From Moellerella sp963519845 (lineage in GTDB: Bacteria > Pseudomonadota > Gammaproteobacteria > Enterobacterales > Enterobacteriaceae): DNA of 64,000 nucleotides. The DNA lies in the NCBI GenBank assembly GCA_963519845.1, contig CAUQNX010000001.1, forward strand, positions 248,001-312,000, written 5' to 3'. Below, one piece after another: positions 1-7,928 of the stretch (positions within the stretch are counted from its first letter, which is position 1; each line of letters starts with the position of its first letter). The notes beneath the pieces are model-generated. The model was not told the DNA's origin. It was given only the letters and a program-made list of their open reading frames with translations, and ran no database searches. The position numbers were made by a program, and so were the translations under genes.

Positions 1-172
1 TCCCTACATTCAGAACAGCATTACCACCATTAAGTGTGACCTCACAAGTAACCGAAGAAATTGTGCCATTTAATGTAATGTTTTCACTATTTGTCGCTGC
101 ATTAGCTGATAAACTTAAACCAGTTATAGCGGTAGCTAATAAAGAAAATACAACTGCTTTCTTTAAAGACAT
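1..172 (-). CDS. Fimbrial major-subunit-like protein, N-terminal part (cut by window edge)
   Basis: Only the first 57 codons lie in the window. The reading starts MSLKKAVVFSLLATAITG and continues through LSLSANAA, a typical Sec signal peptide with an A-x-A cleavage site. The mature part begins TNSENITLNGTISSVTCEV, which matches the start of type-1-like pilin subunits: a donor strand, then the first Cys of the conserved disulfide in a G-x-I-x-x-x-x-C setting. It would be exported and assembled by a chaperone/usher system encoded beyond the window edge. In E. coli the sfm fimbrial cluster also lies between folD and argU, so this may be the equivalent locus. Which fimbria it belongs to cannot be told. 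Confidence 0.8.
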   Translation of the reverse strand, partial: MSLKKAVVFSLLATAITGLSLSANAATNSENITLNGTISSVTCEVTLNGGNAVLNVG

Positions 173-881
173 AGAATTAATCCTTATTTGATTTAGATAT
201 AATAATAAATAATGATTAGCGAAAAACACCCAATAAATATCGGGTTATTGATACATTCAATTAATTATTCGCTGATTTCAATTATAATCAAAAATCTAAA
301 ATAATCTCATTACAGAGAATAAAATATGGATAATATATGCACTTAACCCTCAAAACGAGTAAATACTTTCATTTACTTCTATATAAAATAAAAAAACAAG
401 TCAAATAATCCAAATTGAATCAAAATATGACAATAAATACATATAACTTACTAACACCTACTATATCAATGGTGTTTATAAGAAATAATATATATATGGA
501 ATTAATAAACAACCTATATACATTAAAATAAAGTCAGCACTTTAAATTATATCTTCTCTTTATAATTCTTATTTATAACTATTTTTAATTTATAATTATT
601 ATTCTTTTTTTGATTTTTAAATGATGATTATTTGAACGAAAATTCATTACATCTCTTTTTTAAAAAATCCACTTAGTGCTAGCTTATATCTGTGATATGG
701 AAACATAAATATCAAACATTAATCTATTCTATCTTGGGCCGATTATTAGTGATTTTACGTTTTTTATCATTATAACCGAATCTTGCCGCTGTTATCTAAA
801 TTCGAACTAGACCATATTCTTTATTTGATGCAAAATGCAGTAGCAATAATAAAATCAAATAAATCAAAATGAGATAACTAA
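173..881. other. AT-rich intergenic region between divergent fimbrial and lipoprotein genes
   Basis: About 700 bases with no open frame worth calling and many A/T runs. It must hold the promoters of both flanking genes. A possible promoter for the rightward operon is TTGATG at 825-830 with TAATAA at 847-852 (16-bp spacer). Fimbrial promoters are often invertible, but I found no inverted-repeat pair by eye. The composition would suit H-NS silencing; that is inference only. Confidence 0.5.
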
Positions 882-1556
882 ATGAATATATCGAAAATCA
901 GTATTGCCTCCATTTTTATTGCAAGTGCCTTATTAAGTGGATGTGCTAAAGAATCTTCTCGATCATTAGAAGTTGAAAAAGTAGCGACTTATAATACCAA
1001 TTACTCTGGTCCAAAAAGCCCTATATCAATAGGGAAATTTGATAACCGTTCTAGTTATATGAATGGCATTTTTTCTGATGGTGTAGATCGCTTAGGCGGC
1101 CAATCTAAAACGATTTTATTAACCCATCTACAGCAAACTGGACGATTTAATGTATTAGATCGTACCAATATGCAGGAATTAAAAGAAGAAGCGGGTATTA
1201 AAGGCCAAACGCAGCAATTAAAAGGCGCGACCTATGTCATCACTGGTGATGTTACAGAATTTGGACGTAAAGAAGTTGGCGATCGTCAATTATTTGGTAT
1301 TTTAGGTCGCGGTAAATCTCAAATTGCTTATGCAAAAGTAAACTTGAATGTTATCAATGTTCAAACATCAGAAGTTGTATTCTCCGCGCAAGGTGCTGGT
1401 GAATATGAATTATCAAATAGAGAAGTTATTGGTTTCGGCGGAACTGCAAGTTATGACTCAACGCTCAACGGCAAAGTGTTAGATTTAGCGATTAGAGAAG
1501 CCGTTAATAATTTGGTTTCTGGCGTTGAAAGCGGTGCATGGCAGCCAGCTAAATAA
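882..1556 (+). CDS. CsgG-family outer-membrane lipoprotein
   Basis: A 224-residue lipoprotein. The signal peptide ends in the lipobox LLSGC (Cys21), followed by Ala, which predicts outer-membrane sorting. The body carries CsgG-family features: GKFDNRSSYMNG near the start, LLTHLQQTGRFNVLDR, then GATYVITGDVTEFGRK and the C-terminal LDLAIREAVNNLV. CsgG itself (about 277 residues) is the curli secretion pore, but no csgA, B, E or F is present here. The protein heads an operon with DUF4810 and DUF799 lipoproteins, an arrangement I recall from the Neisseria GNA1162 locus. Family membership is secure; pore formation and any substrate are inference. Confidence 0.85.
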   Translation: MNISKISIASIFIASALLSGCAKESSRSLEVEKVATYNTNYSGPKSPISIGKFDNRSSYMNGIFSDGVDRLGGQSKTILLTHLQQTGRFNVLDRTNMQELKEEAGIKGQTQQLKGATYVITGDVTEFGRKEVGDRQLFGILGRGKSQIAYAKVNLNVINVQTSEVVFSAQGAGEYELSNREVIGFGGTASYDSTLNGKVLDLAIREAVNNLVSGVESGAWQPAK

Positions 1557-1562
1557 GGGAAT

Positions 1563-1919
1563 ATGATGAAAACAAAATTACTACTCATTATAGCGAGTGC
1601 AATTTTATTAAATGGCTGTGCGAATGAACCCAAGCCGTTATATAACTGGGATGGTTATCAAACAACGGTATATCAATACTATCAGCAAACAGAAACTAGC
1701 CCTCAAGAGCAAATTGAAGTATTAAAGAAAAATATCGAAATGAGTAAAGCCAAGGGACTTGCTGTGCCTCCGGGACTACATGCTCATATGGGACTTCTTT
1801 ATTCAACCACAGGGGCAATTGATCTTGCCATGGCTGAGTTTAATACCGAAAAAGCCTTGTATCCAGAATCAGCCGCTTACATGGATTTTCTAATGAAGAA
1901 TAAAGGGAAAATAAAATGA
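1563..1919 (+). CDS. DUF4810-family lipoprotein
   Basis: A 118-residue lipoprotein starting 6 bases after the CsgG-family stop; the ATGATG start allows Met1 or Met2. The lipobox is LLNGC, followed by Ala (outer-membrane signal). The mature part has YNWDGYQTTVYQYY and then two helices resembling a TPR pair (EQIEVLKKNIEMSKAKG and GLLYSTTGAIDLAMAEFNTE), as in the DUF4810 family. It overlaps the next gene by ATGA, so the two are translationally coupled. The biochemical role is unknown; it is probably a partner of the CsgG-like protein in the outer membrane. Confidence 0.8.
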   Translation: MMKTKLLLIIASAILLNGCANEPKPLYNWDGYQTTVYQYYQQTETSPQEQIEVLKKNIEMSKAKGLAVPPGLHAHMGLLYSTTGAIDLAMAEFNTEKALYPESAAYMDFLMKNKGKIK

Positions 1920-2572
1920 AACGCTTAATGATAGTCTGTGGTTTGATAATGACATGGCTACTCACTGGATGCGCACAGCCTACAAAAGTCGATTACAGTG
2001 CATTTAATCAAAGTAAACCCAAAAGTATACTAGTTTTATTACCACAGAATAGTACCCCAGAGGTACAAGCGAGCCATGGTTTATTATCTCAAACAGCCTT
2101 GCCATTAGCGGAAGCGGGTTATTATGTTTTTCCTGTTGCGGTTGTTGAAGAAACTTTCAAACAAAATGGTATGACAAACGCAGATGATATTCAGGCTGTT
2201 CCCCCAGCAAAGCTGCATGAAATTTTTGGTAATGATGCAATACTTTATTTAAATATCACGGAGTATGGCACTAGCTATCAAGTAATTTCCAGTGATACTC
2301 GTGTTACAGCAAGCGCAAAACTAGTTGATGCACGTACAGGCACTTTATTGTGGAGTGGCTCAGCTACAGCTTCAAGCACAGAAAATAACTCATCAGCAAA
2401 TGGGATTATTGGCGTACTTGTCTCCGCTGTAGTTAATCAAATTGCCGATACTATGAACGATAAAAGCTACCTAATCGCAGGTGTAACAAGCGTGAGATTA
2501 TTATCTGCCGGTAAGCCTAATGGTATTCTCTATGGGCCGAGATCGCCTAAATATGGTAAAGATGCGCAGTAA
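1916..2572 (+). CDS. DUF799 (GNA1162-like) lipoprotein
   Basis: A 218-residue lipoprotein with lipobox LLTGC followed by Ala. Recognisable DUF799 features are the segment KSILVLLPQNSTPEVQASHG after the lipid anchor, GYYVFPVAVVEETFKQNGM, and ASAKLVDARTGTLLWSGSAT. The last resembles the beta-strand region of the TolB-N/CsgG-like fold to which GNA1162 belongs. It is the third gene of the CsgG-DUF4810-DUF799 operon and overlaps its predecessor by 4 bases. A strong terminator follows. Function is unknown; the three lipoproteins probably form one outer-membrane complex. Confidence 0.85.
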   Translation: MKRLMIVCGLIMTWLLTGCAQPTKVDYSAFNQSKPKSILVLLPQNSTPEVQASHGLLSQTALPLAEAGYYVFPVAVVEETFKQNGMTNADDIQAVPPAKLHEIFGNDAILYLNITEYGTSYQVISSDTRVTASAKLVDARTGTLLWSGSATASSTENNSSANGIIGVLVSAVVNQIADTMNDKSYLIAGVTSVRLLSAGKPNGILYGPRSPKYGKDAQ

Positions 2573-2879
2573 CTGTTAATTAGTATAAGATAAATAAAGT
2601 TTCGTAATGGAACTTTATTTATCTTTTTAAATTTAGCAACTAATTAATATATTAGCTTTATCACCATCTAAAAAATATATTTTATTTGATAGCTGTAATT
2701 ATTAAGGAGCTGTATTTTTTTTGTGCGAATCAATAAAAGTGATAAAAATAAACTAAGTCAATTCTATATTTAGTATTAAATGGAATTATTGGTAGCGTTA
2801 AATATCTTGCAAAAACTATTGGCTTAACGCTACCTTTTGAAACAAAAATCACTTATTTAAACTATTTTCCTGATACTTA
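2573..2879. other. Intergenic region between convergent lipoprotein genes
   Basis: Contains the operon terminator at 2589-2628 and a second inverted repeat, GGTAGCGTTAA at 2791-2801 with TTAACGCTACC at 2824-2834, followed by TTTT. The second hairpin has a 22-base loop and could back up termination of rightward transcription. No gene is seen between them. Confidence 0.6.
2589..2628 (+). terminator. Rho-independent terminator of the lipoprotein operon
   Basis: A perfect 13-bp inverted repeat (GATAAATAAAGTT at 2589-2601, AACTTTATTTATC at 2611-2623) with a 9-base loop, followed by TTTTT. It lies 16 bases after the DUF799 stop codon. Confidence 0.85.
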
Positions 2880-3563
2880 TTAATTGTCAGAGAAATTACT
2901 TATAACTTCATATGTCAATGAATTATAAGTACTATCTACAACTTTCAACTTGACATTTTTATAAGAAATAATATTATTTTCTTTAAGATTATATTGAATA
3001 TTATTTCCAAAACCTTGATTCTCAATATTTGAACCTATTTTTCTATAACTAATATCTATAATTTGGTCACTTATCCCATTAAAAATTAAAGCCTGCTCGA
3101 AAGAATTACCATCAGAGTTATTCAGTTTTAGATGTTCAATTTGTGCTTTATCATTACAAACGGCTACATTTAAATCAGTTACGATACAGATTTCATTAGC
3201 ATTAGCGCCTTTCTTTATTAAAATCGAACTCCAGGGCTGACCTAGAACTTCAACAACTATAGAGCCGGAATCAATAGTTTGTGCTGGCATATAAAAATCA
3301 CCTTTATCACTTGAGCCAACTTTTTTGAATACACCAGGAATAATTTTATAGGCCAGATCTATTTGTATAGGGTTTAATACCTTAATCCCTTCCAGCTCAC
3401 TTATATTGCCTTCTCTCACTAAGGTTTGACCTATAGTTATGCGACTAATACTTCCTATTTTCGGCTCACTAATTTTATATGAGTCTGGAGTATAATTATA
3501 TTCAGTCACCGCACACCCAGATAAAGAAAAAACACAAATAATCGGAATTAGTACATTTCTCAT
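2880..3563 (-). CDS. Lipoprotein of unknown function
   Basis: I do not recognise a family. The chosen start (Met at 3563) gives 227 residues beginning MRNVLIPIICVFSLSGCAV, a compact lipoprotein signal with lipobox LSGC followed by Ala. An upstream in-frame Met would add nine residues before the positively charged start and is less likely. The mature part is polar and rich in Ile, Asn and Ser, probably mostly beta strand (for example GSIVVEVLGQPWSSILIKKG), with a Cys pair around EICIVTDLNVAVC that could form a disulfide. Composition is AT-rich like the neighbouring accessory genes. It lies between the lipoprotein operon and tRNA-Arg, convergent with the former. Confidence 0.7.
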   Translation of the reverse strand: MRNVLIPIICVFSLSGCAVTEYNYTPDSYKISEPKIGSISRITIGQTLVREGNISELEGIKVLNPIQIDLAYKIIPGVFKKVGSSDKGDFYMPAQTIDSGSIVVEVLGQPWSSILIKKGANANEICIVTDLNVAVCNDKAQIEHLKLNNSDGNSFEQALIFNGISDQIIDISYRKIGSNIENQGFGNNIQYNLKENNIISYKNVKLKVVDSTYNSLTYEVISNFSDN

Positions 3564-3952
3564 TTTGATAAAGCCCGTAGTATAAAACACATTTAGACAT
3601 CAAAGTTTACGTTTAAAAACAAGCTCTAACAAGTAACAATCTGCGACCCTGTTAGCATATATCTATTAAACCACTCATAGCGCGACCTGTAGCAGTTACG
3701 CGATTGACTTTAAGATGGTCATTATCGGTCAACACTGTTTTCTTTTTGGAATTGGAAGTATCGACTTATCTAGCTGTTAGTTTTATAAAGGGGCACCGAA
3801 TTTCGTTGAACCTTATCATCGCCTAAATTATGCCCCTCTTATGTATATAAATTTCAATAGACGAGGGTCGACAATAAGATACAGTGAATATCGCTAAGGC
3901 TTGATTTTATGAGGGTTTTAAAGACGATTATAGACGTTGAAATACTTGGAAA
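3564..3952. other. Intergenic stretch upstream of the orphan lipoprotein, next to tRNA-Arg
   Basis: No intact gene. Composition is less AT-rich than the region to its left. A 7-bp inverted repeat (AGGGGCA 3789-3795, TGCCCCT 3831-3837) is too widely spaced to be convincing. I looked for a second copy of the tRNA 3' end that would mark an attachment site and did not find one. It could hold degraded sequence from a former island. Confidence 0.4.
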
Positions 3953-4029
3953 TGGTGCGCCCTGCAGGATTCGAACCTGCGACCTACGGCTTAGAAGGCC
4001 GTTGCTCTATCCGACTGAGCTAAGGGCGC
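3953..4029 (-). tRNA. argU: tRNA-Arg (anticodon TCT)
   Basis: A 77-base tRNA with encoded CCA (3953-3955 on the complement). The acceptor stem GCGCCC pairs with GGGCGC, the D-arm TTAGCTCAGTCGGATAGAGC is canonical, and the T-arm is GCAGG-TTCGAAT-CCTGC. The anticodon loop CTTCTAA (complement of 3991-3997) gives TCT, reading AGA. The sequence is nearly identical to E. coli argU, also found near folD. tRNA 3' ends of this kind are common integration targets; the accessory genes lie on its 3' side. Confidence 0.97.
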
Positions 4030-4220
4030 CTAGAAAAGGCTTTGCCAACCTAGATAGCTGACAGCGTTGGATTATACGGTTGCTGAGCGCTGAGTCAATG
4101 GCTTTTCGCATCAAAACATCTGTTTGGTTATTTTGTGTAATATTATAGTGACTGACAGATGGCTTCAGTTCTGACAAAATAGTCACCATACTTCAGATTC
4201 ACAAATGGATTAAGTAATAG

Positions 4221-5087
4221 ATGTCAGCAAAAATTATAGATGGGAAAACGATTGCGCAGACAATCAGACAGGAAGTTTCCGTTAAAGTTAAACAGCGTCT
4301 GGCTGATGGTAAACGAGCTCCTGGCTTAGCTGTTATCTTAGTGGGTGCAAATCCGGCCTCTCAGATTTATGTTAGCAGTAAGCGCAAGGCCTGCGAAGAA
4401 GTCGGATTTATCTCACGCTCTTACGATCTGCCGGATACCACGACGGAAGCCAAATTGCTCAATCTGATCGATGAATTGAATAATGACAATGAAATTGATG
4501 GTATTCTAGTTCAACTACCTCTGCCAGCGGGCATTGATAACGTCAAAGTGATTGAACGCATTCATCCAGATAAAGACGTCGATGGCTTTCATCCCTATAA
4601 TGTCGGTCGCCTATGTCAACGTGCGCCACGTTTACGTCCTTGCACACCAAGGGGCATAGTGACGTTACTGGAGCGTTGTGGCATCAATACTTATGGCTTA
4701 AATGCGGTCATTGTCGGTGCATCCAATATCGTAGGCCGCCCGATGAGCTTAGAGCTACTCCTCGCGGGCTGTACCACTACGGTAACTCATCGCTTTACGA
4801 AAGATTTAGAACACCATGTCAGACATGCTGATCTACTGGTTGTTGCCGTAGGTAAACCCAACTTCATTCCCGGAGAATGGATTAAAGCGGGTGCAATTGT
4901 CATTGATGTGGGTATTAACCGTCTGGATAACGGCAAAGTAACAGGTGATATCGATTTTGATAAAGCTTCGATGCAAGCAGCTTGGATTACGCCAGTACCT
5001 GGCGGTGTTGGACCTATGACGGTCGCGACTTTAATTCAGAATACGCTTCAAGCATGCGAAGAGTATCATGATATCGAATCTAACTAG
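4221..5087 (+). CDS. folD: Bifunctional methylenetetrahydrofolate dehydrogenase / methenyltetrahydrofolate cyclohydrolase
   Basis: At 288 residues this is the normal FolD length. It interconverts 5,10-methylene-, 5,10-methenyl- and 10-formyl-tetrahydrofolate in the cytosol, using NADP. Family signatures are the catalytic Lys segment YVSSKRKACEEVG, the substrate-site motif QLPLPAGID followed by HPDKDVDGFHPYNVG, the Rossmann segment VIVGASNIVGRPM, and the C-terminal PVPGGVGPMTVATL. The gene is divergent from tRNA-Arg and followed by ybcJ. Confidence 0.98.
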   Translation: MSAKIIDGKTIAQTIRQEVSVKVKQRLADGKRAPGLAVILVGANPASQIYVSSKRKACEEVGFISRSYDLPDTTTEAKLLNLIDELNNDNEIDGILVQLPLPAGIDNVKVIERIHPDKDVDGFHPYNVGRLCQRAPRLRPCTPRGIVTLLERCGINTYGLNAVIVGASNIVGRPMSLELLLAGCTTTVTHRFTKDLEHHVRHADLLVVAVGKPNFIPGEWIKAGAIVIDVGINRLDNGKVTGDIDFDKASMQAAWITPVPGGVGPMTVATLIQNTLQACEEYHDIESN

Positions 5088-5170
5088 TTCAAGTAGTAGT
5101 AAGACGGTGAAATATTACCGCCATACAACTTGAAGTATAACGAATATAAATAACTAATTTGAGAATCAAC

Positions 5171-5383
5171 ATGGAAATTTTTAAACTAAATGATCACCCA
5201 CATATTGAGCTTTGTGACCTACTAAAAGTTGAAGGTTGGGCCGAGAGCGGTGCAGCAGCAAAAATAATGATCGCCGATAGTCTGGTTGCTGTTGATGGCG
5301 AAATCGAAACCCGTAAACGTTGTAAAATCGTTGATGGCCAAATTGTTTCAATGGGTAGCAAAAAAATTCGCGTCCAAGCCTAA
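5171..5383 (+). CDS. ybcJ: YbcJ, S4-like RNA-binding protein
   Basis: A 70-residue S4-domain-like protein, the same length as E. coli YbcJ. The start MEIFKLNDHPHIELCDLLK is preferred to an upstream in-frame TTG because it matches the family length and has GAG upstream. The S4-like part is EGWAESGAAAKIMIADSLVAVDG followed by ETRKRCKIVDGQIV, a small alpha-L fold that binds structured RNA. Basic residues cluster in the second half. It sits 83 bases after folD as in relatives. The exact RNA target is unknown. Confidence 0.92.
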   Translation: MEIFKLNDHPHIELCDLLKVEGWAESGAAAKIMIADSLVAVDGEIETRKRCKIVDGQIVSMGSKKIRVQA

Positions 5384-5646
5384 TTAACAAATTTAGTAGT
5401 TAAATTAGATAAGCTGAACACTATTTCAGCTTATCTTTTATTTTTCAACTCCCGCCTCACCTCTTTTTATCACTCAGACCTATCAAAATCGCCTATTTAA
5501 TCATCTCTATTAGTCAATGAAATCATAAAATTAACTCATTTATCTTATCAAAGATATTTTACTTATCTTGATCATTTGATAAATACACTTCCTAAAGATA
5601 TGAGCTTCAGCAAAATTCAGCTAATAAATTTTGAAACATTTTTTTA

Positions 5647-5662
5647 TGTGACTTTTATCACA
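5647..5662. promoter_or_regulatory. CRP (cAMP receptor protein) binding site upstream of fruB
   Basis: TGTGACTTTTATCACA is a perfect TGTGA-N6-TCACA palindrome, the consensus CRP core. It lies about 170 bases before the fruB start and upstream of both Cra sites, which fits activation of the fructose operon by cAMP-CRP. Confidence 0.85.
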
Positions 5663-5720
5663 TACTAATACATATCCATTAGCCTTAAACTGGTAGTGAG
5701 TTGTACATTATATAGACCAA

Positions 5721-5734
5721 CTGAAACGCTTCAG
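5721..5734. promoter_or_regulatory. Cra (FruR) operator 1 of the fru operon
   Basis: CTGAAACGCTTCAG is a fully palindromic match to the Cra consensus TGAAACGNTTCA. Cra represses fruBKA and is released by fructose 1-phosphate, the product of FruA. Confidence 0.88.
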
Positions 5735-5794
5735 CTAATATGATAACGATAACATCTAAATTTCGACAATAGATTTTCGCATAACACCAACCTT

Positions 5795-5810
5795 AGCTGA
5801 ATCGATTCTA
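5795..5810. promoter_or_regulatory. Cra (FruR) operator 2 of the fru operon
   Basis: AGCTGAATCGATTCTA matches the Cra consensus (TGAAWCGNTTNA) at nearly every position. It lies about 76 bases downstream of operator 1 and 23 bases before the fruB start, so bound Cra would block transcription. Confidence 0.85.
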
Positions 5811-5833
5811 CTCAGTGCCAATCAGGAGAAATT

Positions 5834-6976
5834 ATGTTTGACCTGTTAACTCAAGATATTCATCTTGCCGCCTCAGCGGACAATAAAGAAAGTGCTATCA
5901 AACAGGTTGCCGCCGCACTAACTCATGCCGGGTATGTTAAAGACGGCTATGTGCAAGGTATGCTAAATCGCGAAGAGCAGGCTCCAACCTATTTAGGCAA
6001 TGGTATTGCTATCCCCCACGGTACAACCGATACCCGTGATCAAGTATTAAAAACTGGTGTTGCTGTTTTCCAATTCCCAGAAGGGGTCAATTGGGGTGAT
6101 GACCAGATCGCTTATGTGATCATTGGGATAGCAGCTAAATCCAATGAACATCTCACTTTACTACGCCAATTAACGCGGGTACTGAGTGACGAAAATATTG
6201 CCGCCGAGATGGCAAAAACCAACTCTGCTGAGACCTTAAGAAGCCTTCTACTCGGTGAAAAATCCACACAAGAGATACAATTTAATCGTTCAACTATCAC
6301 ATTAGGCGTGGATTGCCAGAGTATCAATGTGTTACAAGCGATGAATATTGCTCGCTTACAAGAAGCTGGGGCTATCTCTGTTGAGTATATTAATCATACA
6401 TTGACTCATCAGCCGATCTATTTAGGCCAAGGTATCTGGTTAAGTGATAGTCCTGCGGGCAATCTCTCAAGCGCTATTGCTCTCTCTACGCCAAAAGAAG
6501 CATTTGAAATCGATAATAATGCAGTCGCTATGCTATTCACCTTGTCTGTCGCCGATCAACAGCCCGAAAGTTATCTTCATAATTTGGGCTCCCTACTATT
6601 AAAACAGCAAGCAGATAGCCTGCTGAAAGCCGCCGATGCTGAAGCGATTATCTGTCTACTCAGTACAGCAACTGCTGACGAGCAACCACAAAGTGGATTA
6701 TCAGAAGAATTTATTATCCGTAATGCTCACGGGCTGCATACTCGCCCTAGTACCTTACTTGTCACCACGGTGAAAAAATTTGATAGCGCAGTTACCATCA
6801 CTAATCTCGATGGCTCAGGTCTGCCAGTGAATGGTCGCAGCCTAATGAAAGTCGTTAGTCTCGGCGTTAAAAAAGGCCATCGATTAAGAATTCAGGCTGA
6901 AGGTGCTGACGCACAAGAAGCGCTGATCGCCATAGGTAAAGCGATAAATGAAGGTCTTGGGGAGGAGCTAGCATGA
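5834..6976 (+). CDS. fruB: Fructose PTS diphosphoryl transfer protein (EIIA-M-FPr)
   Basis: At 380 residues it has the E. coli FruB layout. The EIIA domain occupies about residues 1-142 with phospho-His62 in GIAIPHGTT. The middle module spans about 155-280. The C-terminal FPr (HPr-like) domain spans about 290-380 with phospho-His302 in NAHGLHTRPS and the Ser-site segment NGRSLMKVVSLGVKKG. It passes phosphate from EI through FPr and EIIA to FruA for fructose uptake. The RBS is AGGAGA just upstream. The stop overlaps the fruK start (ATGA), so the operon is tightly coupled and repressed by Cra at two upstream sites. Confidence 0.97.
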   Translation: MFDLLTQDIHLAASADNKESAIKQVAAALTHAGYVKDGYVQGMLNREEQAPTYLGNGIAIPHGTTDTRDQVLKTGVAVFQFPEGVNWGDDQIAYVIIGIAAKSNEHLTLLRQLTRVLSDENIAAEMAKTNSAETLRSLLLGEKSTQEIQFNRSTITLGVDCQSINVLQAMNIARLQEAGAISVEYINHTLTHQPIYLGQGIWLSDSPAGNLSSAIALSTPKEAFEIDNNAVAMLFTLSVADQQPESYLHNLGSLLLKQQADSLLKAADAEAIICLLSTATADEQPQSGLSEEFIIRNAHGLHTRPSTLLVTTVKKFDSAVTITNLDGSGLPVNGRSLMKVVSLGVKKGHRLRIQAEGADAQEALIAIGKAINEGLGEELA

Positions 6977-7917
6977 GCCATAAAGTTGCAACAATCACGC
7001 TGAATCCCGCTTATGATTTAGTCGGTCTCGTACCTGAAATTGAACGTGGTGAAGTTAATCTGGTGAGAACAGCCGGACTCCACGCCGCTGGTAAAGGTAT
7101 CAATGTTGCTAAAGTTCTTAAAAACTTTGGTATTGATGTGACGGTTGGCGGGTTTCTCGGTAAAGAGAATCAAGATGGATTTCAAAAAGCCTTTAGCGAA
7201 ACGGGTATCGCAAACCGATTTCAAGTCGTCGAAGGTCGTACGCGTATCAATGTCAAACTAACTGAAGGTAATAGCCTAGTCACTGACTTTAACTTTTCTG
7301 GTTTTGAAGTCACTAAAGCCGATTGGCATCGTTTTGTCACTGACTCTCTTAGCTGGGCAAGCCAATTTGATATGATCTGTGTGAGTGGTAGCCTGCCTGC
7401 GGGTGTTGCTCTTAGTGATTTTACGAGTTGGATGCAGCGTCTGCGTAACGAATGCATGTGTATCATTTTTGATAGCAGCCGCGACGCTCTAGTTGCCGGC
7501 CTTAAAGCCTCTCCTTGGTTGGTTAAACCCAATCAGCGCGAATTGGAAATCTGGGCGGGCAAACCGCTGCCAACGCTGAATGATGTTGTTACCGCCGCAA
7601 ATCAATTACGTGATCAAGGTATTGCCCATGTGGTTATTTCATTAGGTGAAAAAGGTGCAATGTGGGTTAACGCTTCCGGCGCTTGGTTGGCAAAACCGCC
7701 TAAATGTGAAGTGGTCAGTACCGTTGGTGCTGGTGACTCAATGGTAGGTGGCTTGATCTACGGATTGATGATGAGACAAACAAGTGAGCATACCTTACGT
7801 CTCGCAACTGCGGTCGCCGCACTTGCCGTTTCTCAACCTAATGTTGGATTTTCCGATCGCGAACAGCTAGCTAAAATGATGGCTCGCGTTGATCTTCAAC
7901 CTTTCAAAGCAGAATAA
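6973..7917 (+). CDS. fruK: 1-phosphofructokinase
   Basis: A PfkB-family sugar kinase of 314 residues, which phosphorylates fructose 1-phosphate to fructose 1,6-bisphosphate with ATP. Signatures are the N-terminal TITLNPAYDLVG, the PfkB signature 1 region AAGKGINVAKVLKNFG, and the C-terminal anion hole and catalytic base in STVGAGDSMVGG (GAGD). It overlaps fruB by 4 bases and is followed 11 bases later by fruA. Removing fructose 1-phosphate, it also resets Cra repression. Confidence 0.97.
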   Translation: MSHKVATITLNPAYDLVGLVPEIERGEVNLVRTAGLHAAGKGINVAKVLKNFGIDVTVGGFLGKENQDGFQKAFSETGIANRFQVVEGRTRINVKLTEGNSLVTDFNFSGFEVTKADWHRFVTDSLSWASQFDMICVSGSLPAGVALSDFTSWMQRLRNECMCIIFDSSRDALVAGLKASPWLVKPNQRELEIWAGKPLPTLNDVVTAANQLRDQGIAHVVISLGEKGAMWVNASGAWLAKPPKCEVVSTVGAGDSMVGGLIYGLMMRQTSEHTLRLATAVAALAVSQPNVGFSDREQLAKMMARVDLQPFKAE

Positions 7918-7928
7918 GGAAAGGCCTC

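Larger units (their letters stand above)
5384..5833. other. Regulatory region of the fructose operon
   Basis: A 450-base gene-free stretch upstream of fruB. Its right half carries the CRP site and two Cra sites listed separately. The left half is AT-rich with no recognisable element. TATGAT at 5739-5744, between the two Cra sites, is a possible -10 element but no good -35 pairs with it. Confidence 0.6.

Noticed and set aside
173..881. Invertible fimbrial promoter switch
   Set aside because: I looked for a pair of inverted repeats flanking a promoter and found none; there is no recombinase gene in the window.
3564..4029. Phage or island attachment site at tRNA-Arg
   Set aside because: No direct repeat of the tRNA 3' end and no integrase within the window; the left boundary may lie outside it.
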